Shown: positions 35,700 through 44,933 of the stretch, piece by piece | How the letters are laid out: every line of letters starts with the position of its first letter | Position numbering within the stretch: position 1 is the first letter of the stretch | Made by a program: the position numbers and the translations under genes | Notes under the pieces: model-generated | Database searches by the model: none | What the model saw: only the letters and a program-made list of their open reading frames with translations | Told to the model about the DNA's origin: nothing | DNA from: a bacterium | Lineage (GTDB): Bacteria > Zixibacteria > MSB-5A5 > CAIYYT01 | Length of the DNA: 64,000 nt | Assembly: GCA_016708315.1 (NCBI GenBank) | Contig: JADJGC010000011.1 | Location: 1 to 64,000, forward strand | Direction of reading: 5' to 3'

Positions 35700-37040
35700 A
35701 TGGCAAAGAAACGAATTTTGATAATGGGCGCCGCCGGACGTGACTTTCATAATTTCAACACGTATTACCGCGACGACAAGTCTGTTGAAGTAGTCTGCTT
35801 CACTGCCACCCAGATTCCCGATATCGACGACCGCAAGTACCCAAAGGAACTAGCCGGTTCGCTTTATCCAAAAGGTATCCCAATCCATGCCGAAGATGAC
35901 CTCGTTGATTTGATTCTCGACGAGAAAATTGACGAAGTAGTTTTCTCATATTCCGACGTTTCTCATGAATACGTAATGCACAAAGCATCGACGGTGCTTG
36001 CTGCCGGAGCGAATTTCGTGTTCCTTGGCGGCAACTCGACGATGATCAAATCCACCAAGCCGGTTGTGGCAATTGCCGCAGTCCGTACCGGTGCCGGCAA
36101 GAGTCAGACTACTCGCAAAGTCTGTGAGAATCTGAAGGCGCTCGGTTTGAAGGTCGTAGCGATTCGTCACCCCATGCCGTACGGCGATCTCGTGAAGCAG
36201 GCCTGCCAGCGTTTTGCCACGGTGAAGGACCTTGCTCTTCACAAATGCACCATCGAAGAAATGGAAGAGTACGAGCCGCATATTTCGCGCGGCCAGGTGA
36301 TCTATGCCGGCGTTGACTATGAAATGATCCTGCGTCAGGCTGAGAAAGAGGCCGATGTCATCGTGTGGGACGGCGGAAACAACGATATGCCGTTCTATCA
36401 GCCGGATCTTTGGATAACCGTGGCTGATCCGCATCGTCCGGGACACGAGATTCAGTATCATCCGGGTGAAACCAACCTCCGTTGGGCTGATGTCGTCGTC
36501 ATCAACAAGATTGATACCGCCGACGGCGAATACATCAACTACGTTCGCAGCAATATCCAGCAATACAATCCCGATGCTATCATCGTCGATGGGGCCTCAC
36601 CGATTTCGGTCGAAGACGCTTCCGTCATTCGCGGCAAGCGCGTCCTCGTTATCGAAGACGGCCCGACAGCCACACACGGTGAAATGCAATATGGCGCCGG
36701 CACTGTTGCTGCTCACAAGTTTGGTGCTGCTGAAATCGTTGACCCGCGTCCGTATCTCAAAGGCACGTTGCTTGACACTTTTGCCAAGTATCCTGATATC
36801 GGAGCAGTTCTTCCGGCAATGGGTTACGGTGGCAAGCAGATTAAGGATCTCGAAGCTACAATCGCCGCGACTCCTTGCGACGGTGTGATCATCGGAACGC
36901 CGATAGACTTGCGCCGCATCTGCAAGATCAAACAGCCTTCAACTCGCGTTGGCTACGAACTACAGGAAATCGGCGAGCCGACCCTGTTGAGCATCTTGAC
37001 CGAGTTTGTCGCCAAGATGAAGAAAGGCCGCAAGAAGTAG
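35700..37040 (+). CDS. Cyclic 2,3-diphosphoglycerate synthase-like P-loop GTPase
   Basis: 446 aa. The N-terminus (RILIMGAAGRDFHNFNTYYRDD) and the following Rossmann-like part match the bacterial homologues of archaeal cyclic 2,3-diphosphoglycerate synthetase. The second half has a P-loop (AAVRTGAGKSQTTRK), VWDGGNNDMPF, and NKID as a guanine-specificity motif. Archaeal relatives make an intramolecular phosphoanhydride from 2,3-diphosphoglycerate with ATP; the function of bacterial homologues is not settled. It lies 3 bases upstream of carbamate kinase, an arrangement that suggests a shared acyl-phosphate-related role (inference). Confidence 0.85.
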   Translation: MAKKRILIMGAAGRDFHNFNTYYRDDKSVEVVCFTATQIPDIDDRKYPKELAGSLYPKGIPIHAEDDLVDLILDEKIDEVVFSYSDVSHEYVMHKASTVLAAGANFVFLGGNSTMIKSTKPVVAIAAVRTGAGKSQTTRKVCENLKALGLKVVAIRHPMPYGDLVKQACQRFATVKDLALHKCTIEEMEEYEPHISRGQVIYAGVDYEMILRQAEKEADVIVWDGGNNDMPFYQPDLWITVADPHRPGHEIQYHPGETNLRWADVVVINKIDTADGEYINYVRSNIQQYNPDAIIVDGASPISVEDASVIRGKRVLVIEDGPTATHGEMQYGAGTVAAHKFGAAEIVDPRPYLKGTLLDTFAKYPDIGAVLPAMGYGGKQIKDLEATIAATPCDGVIIGTPIDLRRICKIKQPSTRVGYELQEIGEPTLLSILTEFVAKMKKGRKK

Positions 37041-37043
37041 GTC

Positions 37044-37988
37044 ATGAGCAAGACAGCTGTAGTGGCTCTTGGCGGGAATGCAATTACCCGCAAAGAAGTT
37101 GAAGACACAATTGCCAACCAGTTCGCAAACACCCGGGGTTCGCTCCACGGGCTGCTCGAACTGATTCGGCGCGACTACAAGATTGCTATCACGCACGGCA
37201 ATGGCCCGCAGGTTGGTAATGCCATCCTGCGGGTTGAATTAGCGCGCGGTAAGGCGCCGATTCTGCCGCTCGGAATCTGTGTTGCAGATACTGAAGGTGG
37301 TATGGGCTATATGATCGGCCAGAGTCTATTCAATCGTCTTCACCGGGATGGGATCAAGCGAGAAGTCGTTTCCATCATAACTCAAATTGAAGTCGACCAA
37401 CACGACCCGGAACTGAATAACCCGACCAAGTACATCGGTCAATTCTACACCGAGCAAGAGGCCGTACTTTTCCAGACCGAACGCGGTTGGACGATGAAAG
37501 AAGACTCTCATCGCGGTTGGCGTCGCGTTGTCGCCTCACCGAAACCGCGCAGAATCGTCGAAGGCAACATCATCAAACGTCTTGTTGATGACGGTGTTAT
37601 CGTCATCGCTGCCGGTGGTGGTGGAATCCCGGTCTATGTCGAAAAGGATGGCACGCTTGAGGGTGTCGACGCCGTTATCGACAAGGATCGCGCTTCGGCA
37701 TTACTCGCGCACGAAATAGGTGCTGAGATGCTAATTATCCTTACCGGAACTGAAAAAGTTGCATTGAATTTCGGTAAACCGGATCAAAGATTGCTCGACA
37801 AACTCACGGTCGAGCAAGCAGATCAATACTTACGAGCAGGGCATTTCCCGGCCGGAAGCATGGGGCCAAAGATAGAAGCAGCCATCGAGTTCATCAAGAT
37901 GGGCGGCAACCGAGTGATCATTACTTCCATTGAAAAGGCATCCGACGCGGTATTTGGAAATGCTGGCACTGTCATCGAGCGTGGGTGA
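37044..37988 (+). CDS. arcC: Carbamate kinase
   Basis: 314 aa, normal length. Amino-acid kinase fold with ALGGNAI at the N-terminus, ITHGNGPQVGNA, the carbamate kinase insert region (YIGQFYTEQEA), AAGGGGIPV, DKDRASALLA and FPAGSMGPKIEAA. It interconverts carbamoyl phosphate plus ADP with carbamate plus ATP. No arginine deiminase or ornithine carbamoyltransferase gene is nearby; instead it is coupled to the cDPGS-like GTPase upstream. The downstream CCA transferase gene starts 7 bases after its stop. Confidence 0.95.
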   Translation: MSKTAVVALGGNAITRKEVEDTIANQFANTRGSLHGLLELIRRDYKIAITHGNGPQVGNAILRVELARGKAPILPLGICVADTEGGMGYMIGQSLFNRLHRDGIKREVVSIITQIEVDQHDPELNNPTKYIGQFYTEQEAVLFQTERGWTMKEDSHRGWRRVVASPKPRRIVEGNIIKRLVDDGVIVIAAGGGGIPVYVEKDGTLEGVDAVIDKDRASALLAHEIGAEMLIILTGTEKVALNFGKPDQRLLDKLTVEQADQYLRAGHFPAGSMGPKIEAAIEFIKMGGNRVIITSIEKASDAVFGNAGTVIERG

Positions 37989-37995
37989 GGCCGTA

Positions 37996-39378
37996 ATGGG
38001 ACTGTCGCCAGAAGTGATCACTGCGATCACTGCTCGGGGTCAACTGTATGAAGTCGGCGGTACAGTCCGCGACTCCATTCTGCAATTGCGGGAATCCTCC
38101 AAAGACTCTGATTTCCTTGTCACCGGCATTCCTTACCAAGACTTGTTTTCGATACTTCGAAAATTCGGGCGAGTCGACATAGTCGGAAAGTCATTTGGAG
38201 TAATCAAGTTTTCGCCGTTTGAATCTGCCGGCGATGCCTCGTCACAGATTGACTTTGCTCTTCCGCGCAGAGAACACTCAACCGGCACAGGTCATAAAGA
38301 CTTTGCCGTAAACTTCGACCACGAAATACCTGTCGAGGACGACCTTTACCGCCGCGACTTCACCATCAATGCCATAGCTCGCAACGTTGTTACCCACGAG
38401 ATTATCGATCCGCTCAATGGTCGCAAGGATATCGCTGACAAAATTATTCGATTTACGACGGCGGACAGTTTCCGAGAAGATCCATTGCGAATGCTGCGGG
38501 CGATGCAATTTGCAGCCCGATTGAATTTCACTATTGAACCGATCACCTATCAATCCATCTGTGACAATGCAAGACTTATTGAGACTGTATCGGCTGAACG
38601 CGTTGCAGAAGAGCTGAACAAGTTGTTGATAAAGGCAGACAAGCCCTCAGTTGGTTTCAAACTGATGGAGTCGACTGGATTGCTTCAGTACGTACTACCG
38701 GAGTTGCAGAGAACAGTTGGATGCGAGCAGCCCGGACCGTATCACGCCTGGCCCGTGTTCGAACACACGATCTATACAGTCGATGCTGCTCCCAAACGCT
38801 TGCTGGTTCGCATTGCGTGTCTATTTCACGACATTGCCAAGCCACAGGCAAAACGCCTTACCGATGAAGGCGGAGCTACTTTTTATGGCCACGAAACCTA
38901 TGGAGCAAGAATCACGAGGATTGCCCTGGAGCGACTTCGCTATTCCAATGACTTCATTGACGACGTAGTGACTCTGGTTGACCGGCACATGTTCACCAGC
39001 GATGTCAGCGACAAGGGATTACGCCGACTAATCCGAAAAACCGGCCTTAATCTGATTTACGACCTACTCGATGTTCGCCGCGCCGACGTAGTTGGACAGG
39101 GCAAAGGCGGAAAGACCGACGATGTCGATGAACTTGAACAGCGCATCCGTGAGGAGATCGCCAAGAAACCGCCTTTCGGATTCAGCGATCTTGCGGTCAA
39201 CGGAAATGACCTAATGCGCGAGTTCAATCTCGAGCCCGGGAAAACCGTCGGCGACACGCTAAATCATCTTCTTGAAACTGTATTGGATCTTCCAGATAAG
39301 AACGACTATCAGACACTTATGGCAGAAGCTAAGAATTATTTACACAACTCAACTCATGAAGGGTTGAAGGAGTCATAG
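37996..39378 (+). CDS. CCA-adding tRNA nucleotidyltransferase / poly(A) polymerase family, with HD domain
   Basis: 460 aa from the ATG at 37996. Class II nucleotidyltransferase: YEVGGTVRDSIL, KDSDFLVTG (the paired carboxylates), then EDDLYRRDFTINAIA and DPLNGRKDIADKIIR, REDPLRMLRAMQFAARL. The HD domain (HAWPVFEHT...CLFHDIAKP) lies at about residues 240-330. It would repair or add the 3' CCA of tRNAs, which fits the tRNA-Met gene here lacking an encoded CCA. It ends directly before sucC (stop TAG 39376-39378, sucC ATG at 39379). Confidence 0.92.
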   Translation: MGLSPEVITAITARGQLYEVGGTVRDSILQLRESSKDSDFLVTGIPYQDLFSILRKFGRVDIVGKSFGVIKFSPFESAGDASSQIDFALPRREHSTGTGHKDFAVNFDHEIPVEDDLYRRDFTINAIARNVVTHEIIDPLNGRKDIADKIIRFTTADSFREDPLRMLRAMQFAARLNFTIEPITYQSICDNARLIETVSAERVAEELNKLLIKADKPSVGFKLMESTGLLQYVLPELQRTVGCEQPGPYHAWPVFEHTIYTVDAAPKRLLVRIACLFHDIAKPQAKRLTDEGGATFYGHETYGARITRIALERLRYSNDFIDDVVTLVDRHMFTSDVSDKGLRRLIRKTGLNLIYDLLDVRRADVVGQGKGGKTDDVDELEQRIREEIAKKPPFGFSDLAVNGNDLMREFNLEPGKTVGDTLNHLLETVLDLPDKNDYQTLMAEAKNYLHNSTHEGLKES

Positions 39379-40515
39379 ATGAAGATACATGAGTATCAGG
39401 CAAAGGAGATTTTTGCCACATTCGGTATTCCGGTACCGAAAGGTAAGATGGCCACCACAGCCGAGGAAGCTCGCAACATCGCGGCTGACTACGGACGTCC
39501 GGTCATGGTCAAGGCTCAAGTTCATGTTGGTGGTCGCGGCAAGGCCGGCGGTATCAAGTACTGCAACAATGCCGATGAAGCGTTCGCCAATGCCGAGAAG
39601 ATTCTCGGGATGGACATCAAGGGATTGACCGTTCGCCGCATTCTGGTGACGGAAGCCTCTGACATCGCCCATGAGGTCTATTGCGGAATCATCATCGACC
39701 GTGCCGCCAAGAAGCCGGTGATCATGGTATCTGCTGAAGGCGGTATTGATATTGAAGAAGTCGCCGCCAAGACACCTGAGAAGATTCACAAACTGCACGT
39801 CGATCCGATCCTTGGAATTCAAGGATATCAGGCGCGCGAGCTTGCTTACAAGGTCTACTCTGACCCGAACACCGCTAATCAAGCGGCCAAGATTATCCAG
39901 AAGCTGTATCGCTGCTTCATGGAGAGCGACTGTACGCTAGCGGAAATCAATCCGCTGGTGACAACACCTTCGGGCGATGTTATTGCGCTCGATGCCAAGA
40001 TCAACATCGACGACAATGCTCTCTATCGTCACAAGGACTTTGAAGGTCTTCGCGATGTGGCGCCGGCAGAAGAAGCCGAAAACGAGGCCCGCGAAGCCGG
40101 TCTTTCGTTTGTCGGTCTTCACGGCAACATCGGCTGCGTCGTTAATGGCGCCGGTCTGGCGATGGCGACGATGGATCTGGTGAAGCACTATGGTGGCGAG
40201 CCAGCCAACTTCCTTGATATCGGCGGATCATCCAATCCGGACAAAGTCGTGACGGCGATGCGCATCATTCTTCGCGACCCGAACGTGAAAGCGATCCTGT
40301 TCAATATCTTCGGTGGTATTACTCGCTGTGACGACGTCGCGCACGGTATTGTAAAGGCTGTTGCCGAATTCAAACCGCAGGTGCCGATTGTGGTGCGCCT
40401 CACTGGTACCAATGAAGAGCAGGCCCGCGTCATTCTTGCCGAATCGAACTTGCCGGCGGCCGATACGATGGACGGTGTTGTGATGAAGGCAATTGAACTG
40501 GCGAAGGTCGCCTAA
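39379..40515 (+). CDS. sucC: Succinyl-CoA synthetase (ADP-forming) subunit beta
   Basis: 378 aa. MKIHEYQAKEIFA-FGIPVPKG at the start is the ATP-grasp domain signature, followed by VKAQVHVGGRGKAGG and EINPL. In the second half, GNIGCVVNGAGLAMATMD and FNIFGGITRCD--A-GI belong to the CoA-ligase domain. It forms the nucleotide-binding half of the SucCD heterotetramer (succinate + CoA + ATP to succinyl-CoA). It is followed 18 bases later by sucD and then by the Kor genes, so it starts a TCA-cycle operon. Confidence 0.97.
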   Translation: MKIHEYQAKEIFATFGIPVPKGKMATTAEEARNIAADYGRPVMVKAQVHVGGRGKAGGIKYCNNADEAFANAEKILGMDIKGLTVRRILVTEASDIAHEVYCGIIIDRAAKKPVIMVSAEGGIDIEEVAAKTPEKIHKLHVDPILGIQGYQARELAYKVYSDPNTANQAAKIIQKLYRCFMESDCTLAEINPLVTTPSGDVIALDAKINIDDNALYRHKDFEGLRDVAPAEEAENEAREAGLSFVGLHGNIGCVVNGAGLAMATMDLVKHYGGEPANFLDIGGSSNPDKVVTAMRIILRDPNVKAILFNIFGGITRCDDVAHGIVKAVAEFKPQVPIVVRLTGTNEEQARVILAESNLPAADTMDGVVMKAIELAKVA

Positions 40516-40533
40516 CCGGGAAAGGATGATACA

Positions 40534-41604
40534 ATGGGTATATTTGTAGATAAAAAATCGAAAGTCGTGGTGCAGGGCATCACCGGACGCGATGGCTCGT
40601 TCCATACGCGTCAAATGAAAGAATATGGTACCAACGTCGTTGCCGGCGTGACACCGGGCAAGGGAGGTACTGGTTTTGAAGGTATTCCGATTTTTAATAC
40701 CGTTGCGGAAGCCGTCAAGAAGACCGGTGCCAATACTTCAGTGATCTATGTTCCGGCTTCGTTTGCGGCTGATGCCATTCTCGAAGCCGCCGATGCTGGA
40801 GTCGAACTTGTGGTGTGCATCAGCGAAGGCGTTCCCGCCAACGACATGCTCAAGGTATACAATTATTTGAAATCCAAAGGTGTGCGCTTGATTGGTCCCA
40901 ATTGCCCCGGAATTATTACTCCGGGTGTGACCAAGGTTGGAATTATGCCGGGTCATATCCACAAGAAGGGCTCGGTGGGACTTGTCTCGCGCTCCGGCAC
41001 GCTGACCTATGAAATCGTTTACAATCTCACACTGCGCAAGCTCGGCCAGTCGTCGTGCATCGGCATCGGTGGCGATCCGATCATCGGCACAAACTTCATT
41101 GACTGCCTCGCAGCATTCCAGGCCGATCCGCAGACAACCGCTATCGTGCTTGTTGGCGAAATCGGGGGCTCTGACGAAGAAGAAGCCGCGAAATTCATCA
41201 AGAAGTACGTCACCAAACCGGTGGTTGCATTCATCGCCGGACTAACGGCTCCGGCTGACAAGCGCATGGGTCATGCCGGTGCGATTATCTCCGGTGGAAC
41301 CGGAACGGCTGCCGAGAAGATCAAAGCCTTCCAGGCTGTCGGCGTGCCGGTTGCCAAGACACCGGGGGAAGTTGCTGCACTGGTTGAGCAGAAGATGAAA
41401 GCAAGTACATCGAAATCCGCTGCTAAGCCTGCCAAGAAGGCCGCAGCGAAGAAACCGGCGAAGAAAGCAGCTCCCAAGAAGGCTGTCAAGAAGCCGGCAA
41501 AGAAGACTGCCGCCAAGAAAGTCAAGGCAGTCATCAAGAAAGTCAAAGTGCTTAAGGCGGCAAAAAGCAAGTCGTCGCCAAAAGCCAAAGCAAGAAAGAA
41601 ATAA
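40534..41604 (+). CDS. sucD: Succinyl-CoA synthetase subunit alpha with a 66-aa Lys-rich C-terminal tail
   Basis: 356 aa. Residues 1-290 are a complete SucD: the CoA-binding Rossmann domain (VVQGITGRDGSFHTRQMKEYG), GPNCPGIITPG and the phospho-histidine loop GHAGAIISGGTGTA. Normal SucD ends around residue 290. Here a further 66 residues follow (nt 41404-41604) made of Lys/Ala/Pro/Val, with 27 Lys, one Arg and no acidic residue (KKAAAKKPAKKAAPKK pattern), like histone H1 or bacterial AlgP/HC tails. The frame is unbroken and ends TAA, so the tail appears real. Pairs with SucC. What the tail binds is unknown. Confidence 0.93.
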   Translation: MGIFVDKKSKVVVQGITGRDGSFHTRQMKEYGTNVVAGVTPGKGGTGFEGIPIFNTVAEAVKKTGANTSVIYVPASFAADAILEAADAGVELVVCISEGVPANDMLKVYNYLKSKGVRLIGPNCPGIITPGVTKVGIMPGHIHKKGSVGLVSRSGTLTYEIVYNLTLRKLGQSSCIGIGGDPIIGTNFIDCLAAFQADPQTTAIVLVGEIGGSDEEEAAKFIKKYVTKPVVAFIAGLTAPADKRMGHAGAIISGGTGTAAEKIKAFQAVGVPVAKTPGEVAALVEQKMKASTSKSAAKPAKKAAAKKPAKKAAPKKAVKKPAKKTAAKKVKAVIKKVKVLKAAKSKSSPKAKARKK

Positions 41605-41638
41605 TTTGCTCCTGAAGCAAGAGTAGGAGATTAAGTCA

Positions 41639-41887
41639 ATGACAGAGACACCCGGCGGAGCAGAGCAAGGGACGACGGAGAAAGTAAGTTCCAGCGGTCG
41701 TGAACCGCTGACCATTTACATGCACTGGTGCAAAGCCTGCGGCATTTGCATCAGTTTCTGTCCGCACAAAGTCTTTACGTCCGATCGCGACGGCAAACCA
41801 ATCATCACGCATCCCGACAAATGCACCCAATGCGCGATCTGCTGGCTGCATTGTCCCGATCTAGCCATCGTGTCGAACGAGAAGTAG
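41639..41887 (+). CDS. korD: 2-oxoglutarate:ferredoxin oxidoreductase subunit delta (2[4Fe-4S] ferredoxin)
   Basis: 82 aa. Two Cys clusters, CKACGICISFCP and CTQCAICWLHCP, give two [4Fe-4S] centres. The pattern W-CK-CGIC--FCP--V and PDKCT-C--C---CPD-AI is that of the KorD/OorD/VorD subunit. It relays electrons from the TPP subunit to soluble ferredoxin. It is followed 8 bases later by the alpha subunit with AGGAGG overlapping its stop. Confidence 0.93.
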   Translation: MTETPGGAEQGTTEKVSSSGREPLTIYMHWCKACGICISFCPHKVFTSDRDGKPIITHPDKCTQCAICWLHCPDLAIVSNEK

Positions 41888-41895
41888 GAGGAAGT

Positions 41896-43032
41896 ATGGC
41901 TGATGTAAGATTACTACAGGGAAATGAGGCTGTGGTTGAGGGCGCCATGCTCGGAGGACTGACATTCTTTGCCGGTTATCCGATTACTCCTTCTACCGAA
42001 GTCGCCGAAGGTTTGGCGCGCAAGCTGCCCAAGGTTGGCGGCAAGTTTATCCAAATGGAAGATGAAATCGCCTCAATGGCAGCCATCATCGGTGCTGCTT
42101 GTACAGGCGCTAAGACTATGACCGCGACCTCGGGTCCGGGATTTTCGCTGATGCAGGAGAATCTCGGCTACGCCTATATCGCAGAAGTGCCCTGCGTTAT
42201 TGTCAACGTACAGCGCGGCGGCCCGTCAACGGGATTGCCCACCAAGGTGGCGCAGGCCGATACCATGCAGGCCCGCTGGGGTACGCACGGCGATTATGTA
42301 GCTATCGCACTCGCCCCGCAGTCTGTGGAAGAAACGATTATGCTCACGATTCGGGCGATGAATCTCTCCGAAGAATATCGCACGCCGGTGATTCTGCTTC
42401 TGGACGAAGTCCTTGGCCACATGCGCGAGAAAGTCGTAATGCCGGAGCCGGGAACGTTCAAAGTCGTTAATCGCACCAAGCCGACTGTGCCGGCAAACTG
42501 GTATAAGCACTTCGAAATCACACCAAGCTTCAAATCGCCAATGGCTTCCTTCGGCGACGGATATCGTTTCCACATCACTGGTCTGACTCACAATGAAGAG
42601 GGTTTCCCTACCAGCGAGCCGAAGAAGATTTACGACAAGCTGTTTAAGCTGCAGAATAAGATTATGCGCTATGTCGATGATATTTGCGAGATCGAGACGG
42701 ATGGCATGGAAGATGCCCACGTCGCAGTCGTCGCCTATGGAAACGTCGCTCGCGCAGCCAAGCAAGCGATTCAGATGGCGCGTCATCGCCGCATGAAGGT
42801 TGGGCAAGTTCGCCCGATTACGATTTGGCCAACGCACGATAAGAAGTACCATGAAATCTTCAGCTCGAAGAGTCTCGAAGTCATTATCGTGGCCGAATTA
42901 AACCAAGGTCAGTATGTCACCGAAATCGAGCGTGTAGCCCCGAAACACGTAAAGGTTGTCAGCATGGCACGCTTCGATTCCGAACTGATTACGCCCGACC
43001 AAATTCTCAACAAGATTAAGGAGGTGAGGTAA
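41896..43032 (+). CDS. korA: 2-oxoglutarate:ferredoxin oxidoreductase subunit alpha
   Basis: 378 aa from the ATG at 41896 with AGGAGGAAGT upstream. The pyrimidine-domain motif LQGNEAVVEGAMLGGLTFFAGYPITPSTEVAEGLA and the sequence QMEDEIASMAAIIGAACTGAKTMTATSGPG are standard for OFOR alpha subunits; ATSGPGFSLM and QRGGPSTGLPTK agree with the 2-oxoglutarate type. Forms the KorABCD complex that decarboxylates 2-oxoglutarate to succinyl-CoA with reduced ferredoxin, or carboxylates in the reverse direction. SucCD next door handles succinyl-CoA. Confidence 0.94.
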   Translation: MADVRLLQGNEAVVEGAMLGGLTFFAGYPITPSTEVAEGLARKLPKVGGKFIQMEDEIASMAAIIGAACTGAKTMTATSGPGFSLMQENLGYAYIAEVPCVIVNVQRGGPSTGLPTKVAQADTMQARWGTHGDYVAIALAPQSVEETIMLTIRAMNLSEEYRTPVILLLDEVLGHMREKVVMPEPGTFKVVNRTKPTVPANWYKHFEITPSFKSPMASFGDGYRFHITGLTHNEEGFPTSEPKKIYDKLFKLQNKIMRYVDDICEIETDGMEDAHVAVVAYGNVARAAKQAIQMARHRRMKVGQVRPITIWPTHDKKYHEIFSSKSLEVIIVAELNQGQYVTEIERVAPKHVKVVSMARFDSELITPDQILNKIKEVR

Positions 43033-43033
43033 G

Positions 43034-43861
43034 ATGTTGCAGAAATCTGATGTTATTCATCAATACTTGCGCCCCAAAAAGGCATTCCCGAACGTCTGGT
43101 GTCCCGGTTGCGGGATCGGCATCGTTATGGGATCACTCGTTCGCGCAATCGACAAGCTCCAGATTGCCCGCGACGATATCACGCTCGTGTCAGGTATCGG
43201 CTGCTCATCGCGACTGCCGGTTTACCTCGACTTCAACACGTTGCACACAACGCACGGCCGCGCCTTGGCTTTTGCTACCGGCGTCAAGCTTGCCAAACCG
43301 AAAATGAAAGTCATCGTCATAACCGGTGACGGCGATTGTCTTGCCATTGGCGGCAATCACTTCATCCATGCCGCTCGGCGCAACATTGATATCACCACCA
43401 TCCTGATCAATAACATGATCTATGGCATGACCGGCGGACAGTTCTCGCCGACCACGCCGTCGGAGGCATTTGCCACGACTTCTCCCTACGGCAACAAGGA
43501 AAATCAATTCGATATTCCGAAACTTGCCATGGCTGCCGGAGCGAGCTATGTCGCTCGCGGAACGGTCTATCATGTCAATCAACTTGATGAGTTGATTACC
43601 GAGGCAATCACCAAGAAAGGCTTCTCCGTCGTCGAAGCATTCTCCAACTGCCATACCTATTTCGGCCGCCTCAATCGCGCCGGTGATGCAGTGAAGATGA
43701 TTGATGACATGAAGAAGAACGTCATCCCGCTCAAGGCTGCTGCCAAGATGCCGCCGGAGAAACTTGAGGGCAAGATGCTTACCGGTGTCTTTGCCGATCT
43801 CGAGAAGGAAGAATATTGTGACCGCTATGACCAACTTATCGAAAGTCTGAAAGGGAAATAG
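43034..43861 (+). CDS. korB: 2-oxoglutarate:ferredoxin oxidoreductase subunit beta (TPP-binding)
   Basis: 275 aa. It has the WCPGCGIGIV motif, SGIGCSSR-P-Y, and the TPP/Mg motif GDGDCLAIGGNHFIHAARRN-D---I--NN-IYGMTGGQ-SPTTP. The GDGD-x-NN region binds thiamine diphosphate. It starts one base after the stop of the alpha gene (TAA at 43030-43032), so the subunits are cotranslated. Length and motifs are typical. Confidence 0.95.
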   Translation: MLQKSDVIHQYLRPKKAFPNVWCPGCGIGIVMGSLVRAIDKLQIARDDITLVSGIGCSSRLPVYLDFNTLHTTHGRALAFATGVKLAKPKMKVIVITGDGDCLAIGGNHFIHAARRNIDITTILINNMIYGMTGGQFSPTTPSEAFATTSPYGNKENQFDIPKLAMAAGASYVARGTVYHVNQLDELITEAITKKGFSVVEAFSNCHTYFGRLNRAGDAVKMIDDMKKNVIPLKAAAKMPPEKLEGKMLTGVFADLEKEEYCDRYDQLIESLKGK

Positions 43862-43863
43862 CC

Positions 43864-44472
43864 ATGACTCCAAAAACCAAAGCCAAACAGGCACATGAAT
43901 CGGCTGAACCCGCGCAGGTCTTTGATCGTTTTGAAATCCGTCTCTCCGGATCGGGTGGACAGGGATTGGTGCTTGCCGGCGTAATTATTGCCGAAGCAGT
44001 ATCGACGCTCGACGGCAAAAACGTTGTGCAGACACAGTCCTATGGACCCGAAGCGCGAGGCGGCGCCTCTCGCACCGACCTGGTCATTTCCGACGGCGAG
44101 ATTTACTATCCTAAGCCGATGGCGATTGATCTGTTGCTTGCCATGACGCAAGAGTCGTGTGATCTATACCACGGCGGACTCAAGGACAATGGCGTATTGA
44201 TTTACGACAGTCACCTGGTCACACAAGTACCGTTTGCCCGCTCGATCGGAATTCCGTTTAGCCAATTAGCACGCCACGAAATCGGATTGCCAATGGTTGC
44301 CAACGTCATTTCGCTCGGTGCTATCTGTGCAATTACTAAAATCGTATCGGAGGATGCATTGACGAAAATCGTCACCAAACGCTCCCCGCGTGGAACAGAA
44401 GAGAAGAACATGCAGGCTTTGCAGCTCGGGCTCAAAGTCGGCAAAGAAGCATTGGAAGGATCTAAACTGTGA
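43864..44472 (+). CDS. korC: 2-oxoglutarate:ferredoxin oxidoreductase subunit gamma
   Basis: 202 aa. After a short charged N-terminus (residues 1-22), the gamma motif IRLSGSGGQGLVLAGVIIAEA is followed by QTQSYGPEARGGASRTDLVIS and MTQES, the standard OFOR gamma domain. It completes the four-subunit Kor complex. It overlaps the following ndk gene by 4 bases (GTGA), so ndk belongs to the same transcript. Confidence 0.93.
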   Translation: MTPKTKAKQAHESAEPAQVFDRFEIRLSGSGGQGLVLAGVIIAEAVSTLDGKNVVQTQSYGPEARGGASRTDLVISDGEIYYPKPMAIDLLLAMTQESCDLYHGGLKDNGVLIYDSHLVTQVPFARSIGIPFSQLARHEIGLPMVANVISLGAICAITKIVSEDALTKIVTKRSPRGTEEKNMQALQLGLKVGKEALEGSKL

Positions 44473-44873
44473 TTGAACGCACTCTATTAATGATAAAACC
44501 CGACGCCGTTCAGCGTAACCTGATCGGAAAAATCACCGATCGACTCGAAACCGCAGGATTCAAGGTTGTTGAACTCAAGATGGTTCACCTTAAGCCTGCC
44601 ACCGCACGTGAATTCTATAAAGTTCACGAGGGCCGTCCGTTTCTCGATGAACTTGTCGAGTTCATGTCGTCTTCGCCGATAGTGGCGATGGCGCTCGAGC
44701 GCGAAAATGCCGTTGCGGCTCTGCGCGAATTAATCGGTGCCACCGACCCGAAGAAAGCCGCTGTCGGCACCATTCGGCAGAACTTCGCCATCGATGTCGG
44801 CAAGAACTCCGTTCACGCTTCCGATAGCGTCGAAAACGCCGCCATCGAAATCAAATTCCACTTCGGCTCGTAG
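44469..44873 (+). CDS. ndk: Nucleoside diphosphate kinase
   Basis: 134 aa from a GTG start overlapping the korC stop. ERTLLMIKPDAVQRNLIGKI-DR-E--GFKVV, FYKVHEGRPF and the catalytic His116 in NSVHASDSVENA are all present. It transfers the gamma phosphate between NTPs and NDPs. Its place behind ADP-forming SucCD and Kor genes is common where nucleotide pools from substrate-level phosphorylation need balancing. Confidence 0.96.
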   Translation: MIERTLLMIKPDAVQRNLIGKITDRLETAGFKVVELKMVHLKPATAREFYKVHEGRPFLDELVEFMSSSPIVAMALERENAVAALRELIGATDPKKAAVGTIRQNFAIDVGKNSVHASDSVENAAIEIKFHFGS

Positions 44874-44933
44874 GAACCACTGCAATTCAGGGATGCAGGA
44901 AATTGTGTCCCTGAACTGCCATAAGAGGGTCGA

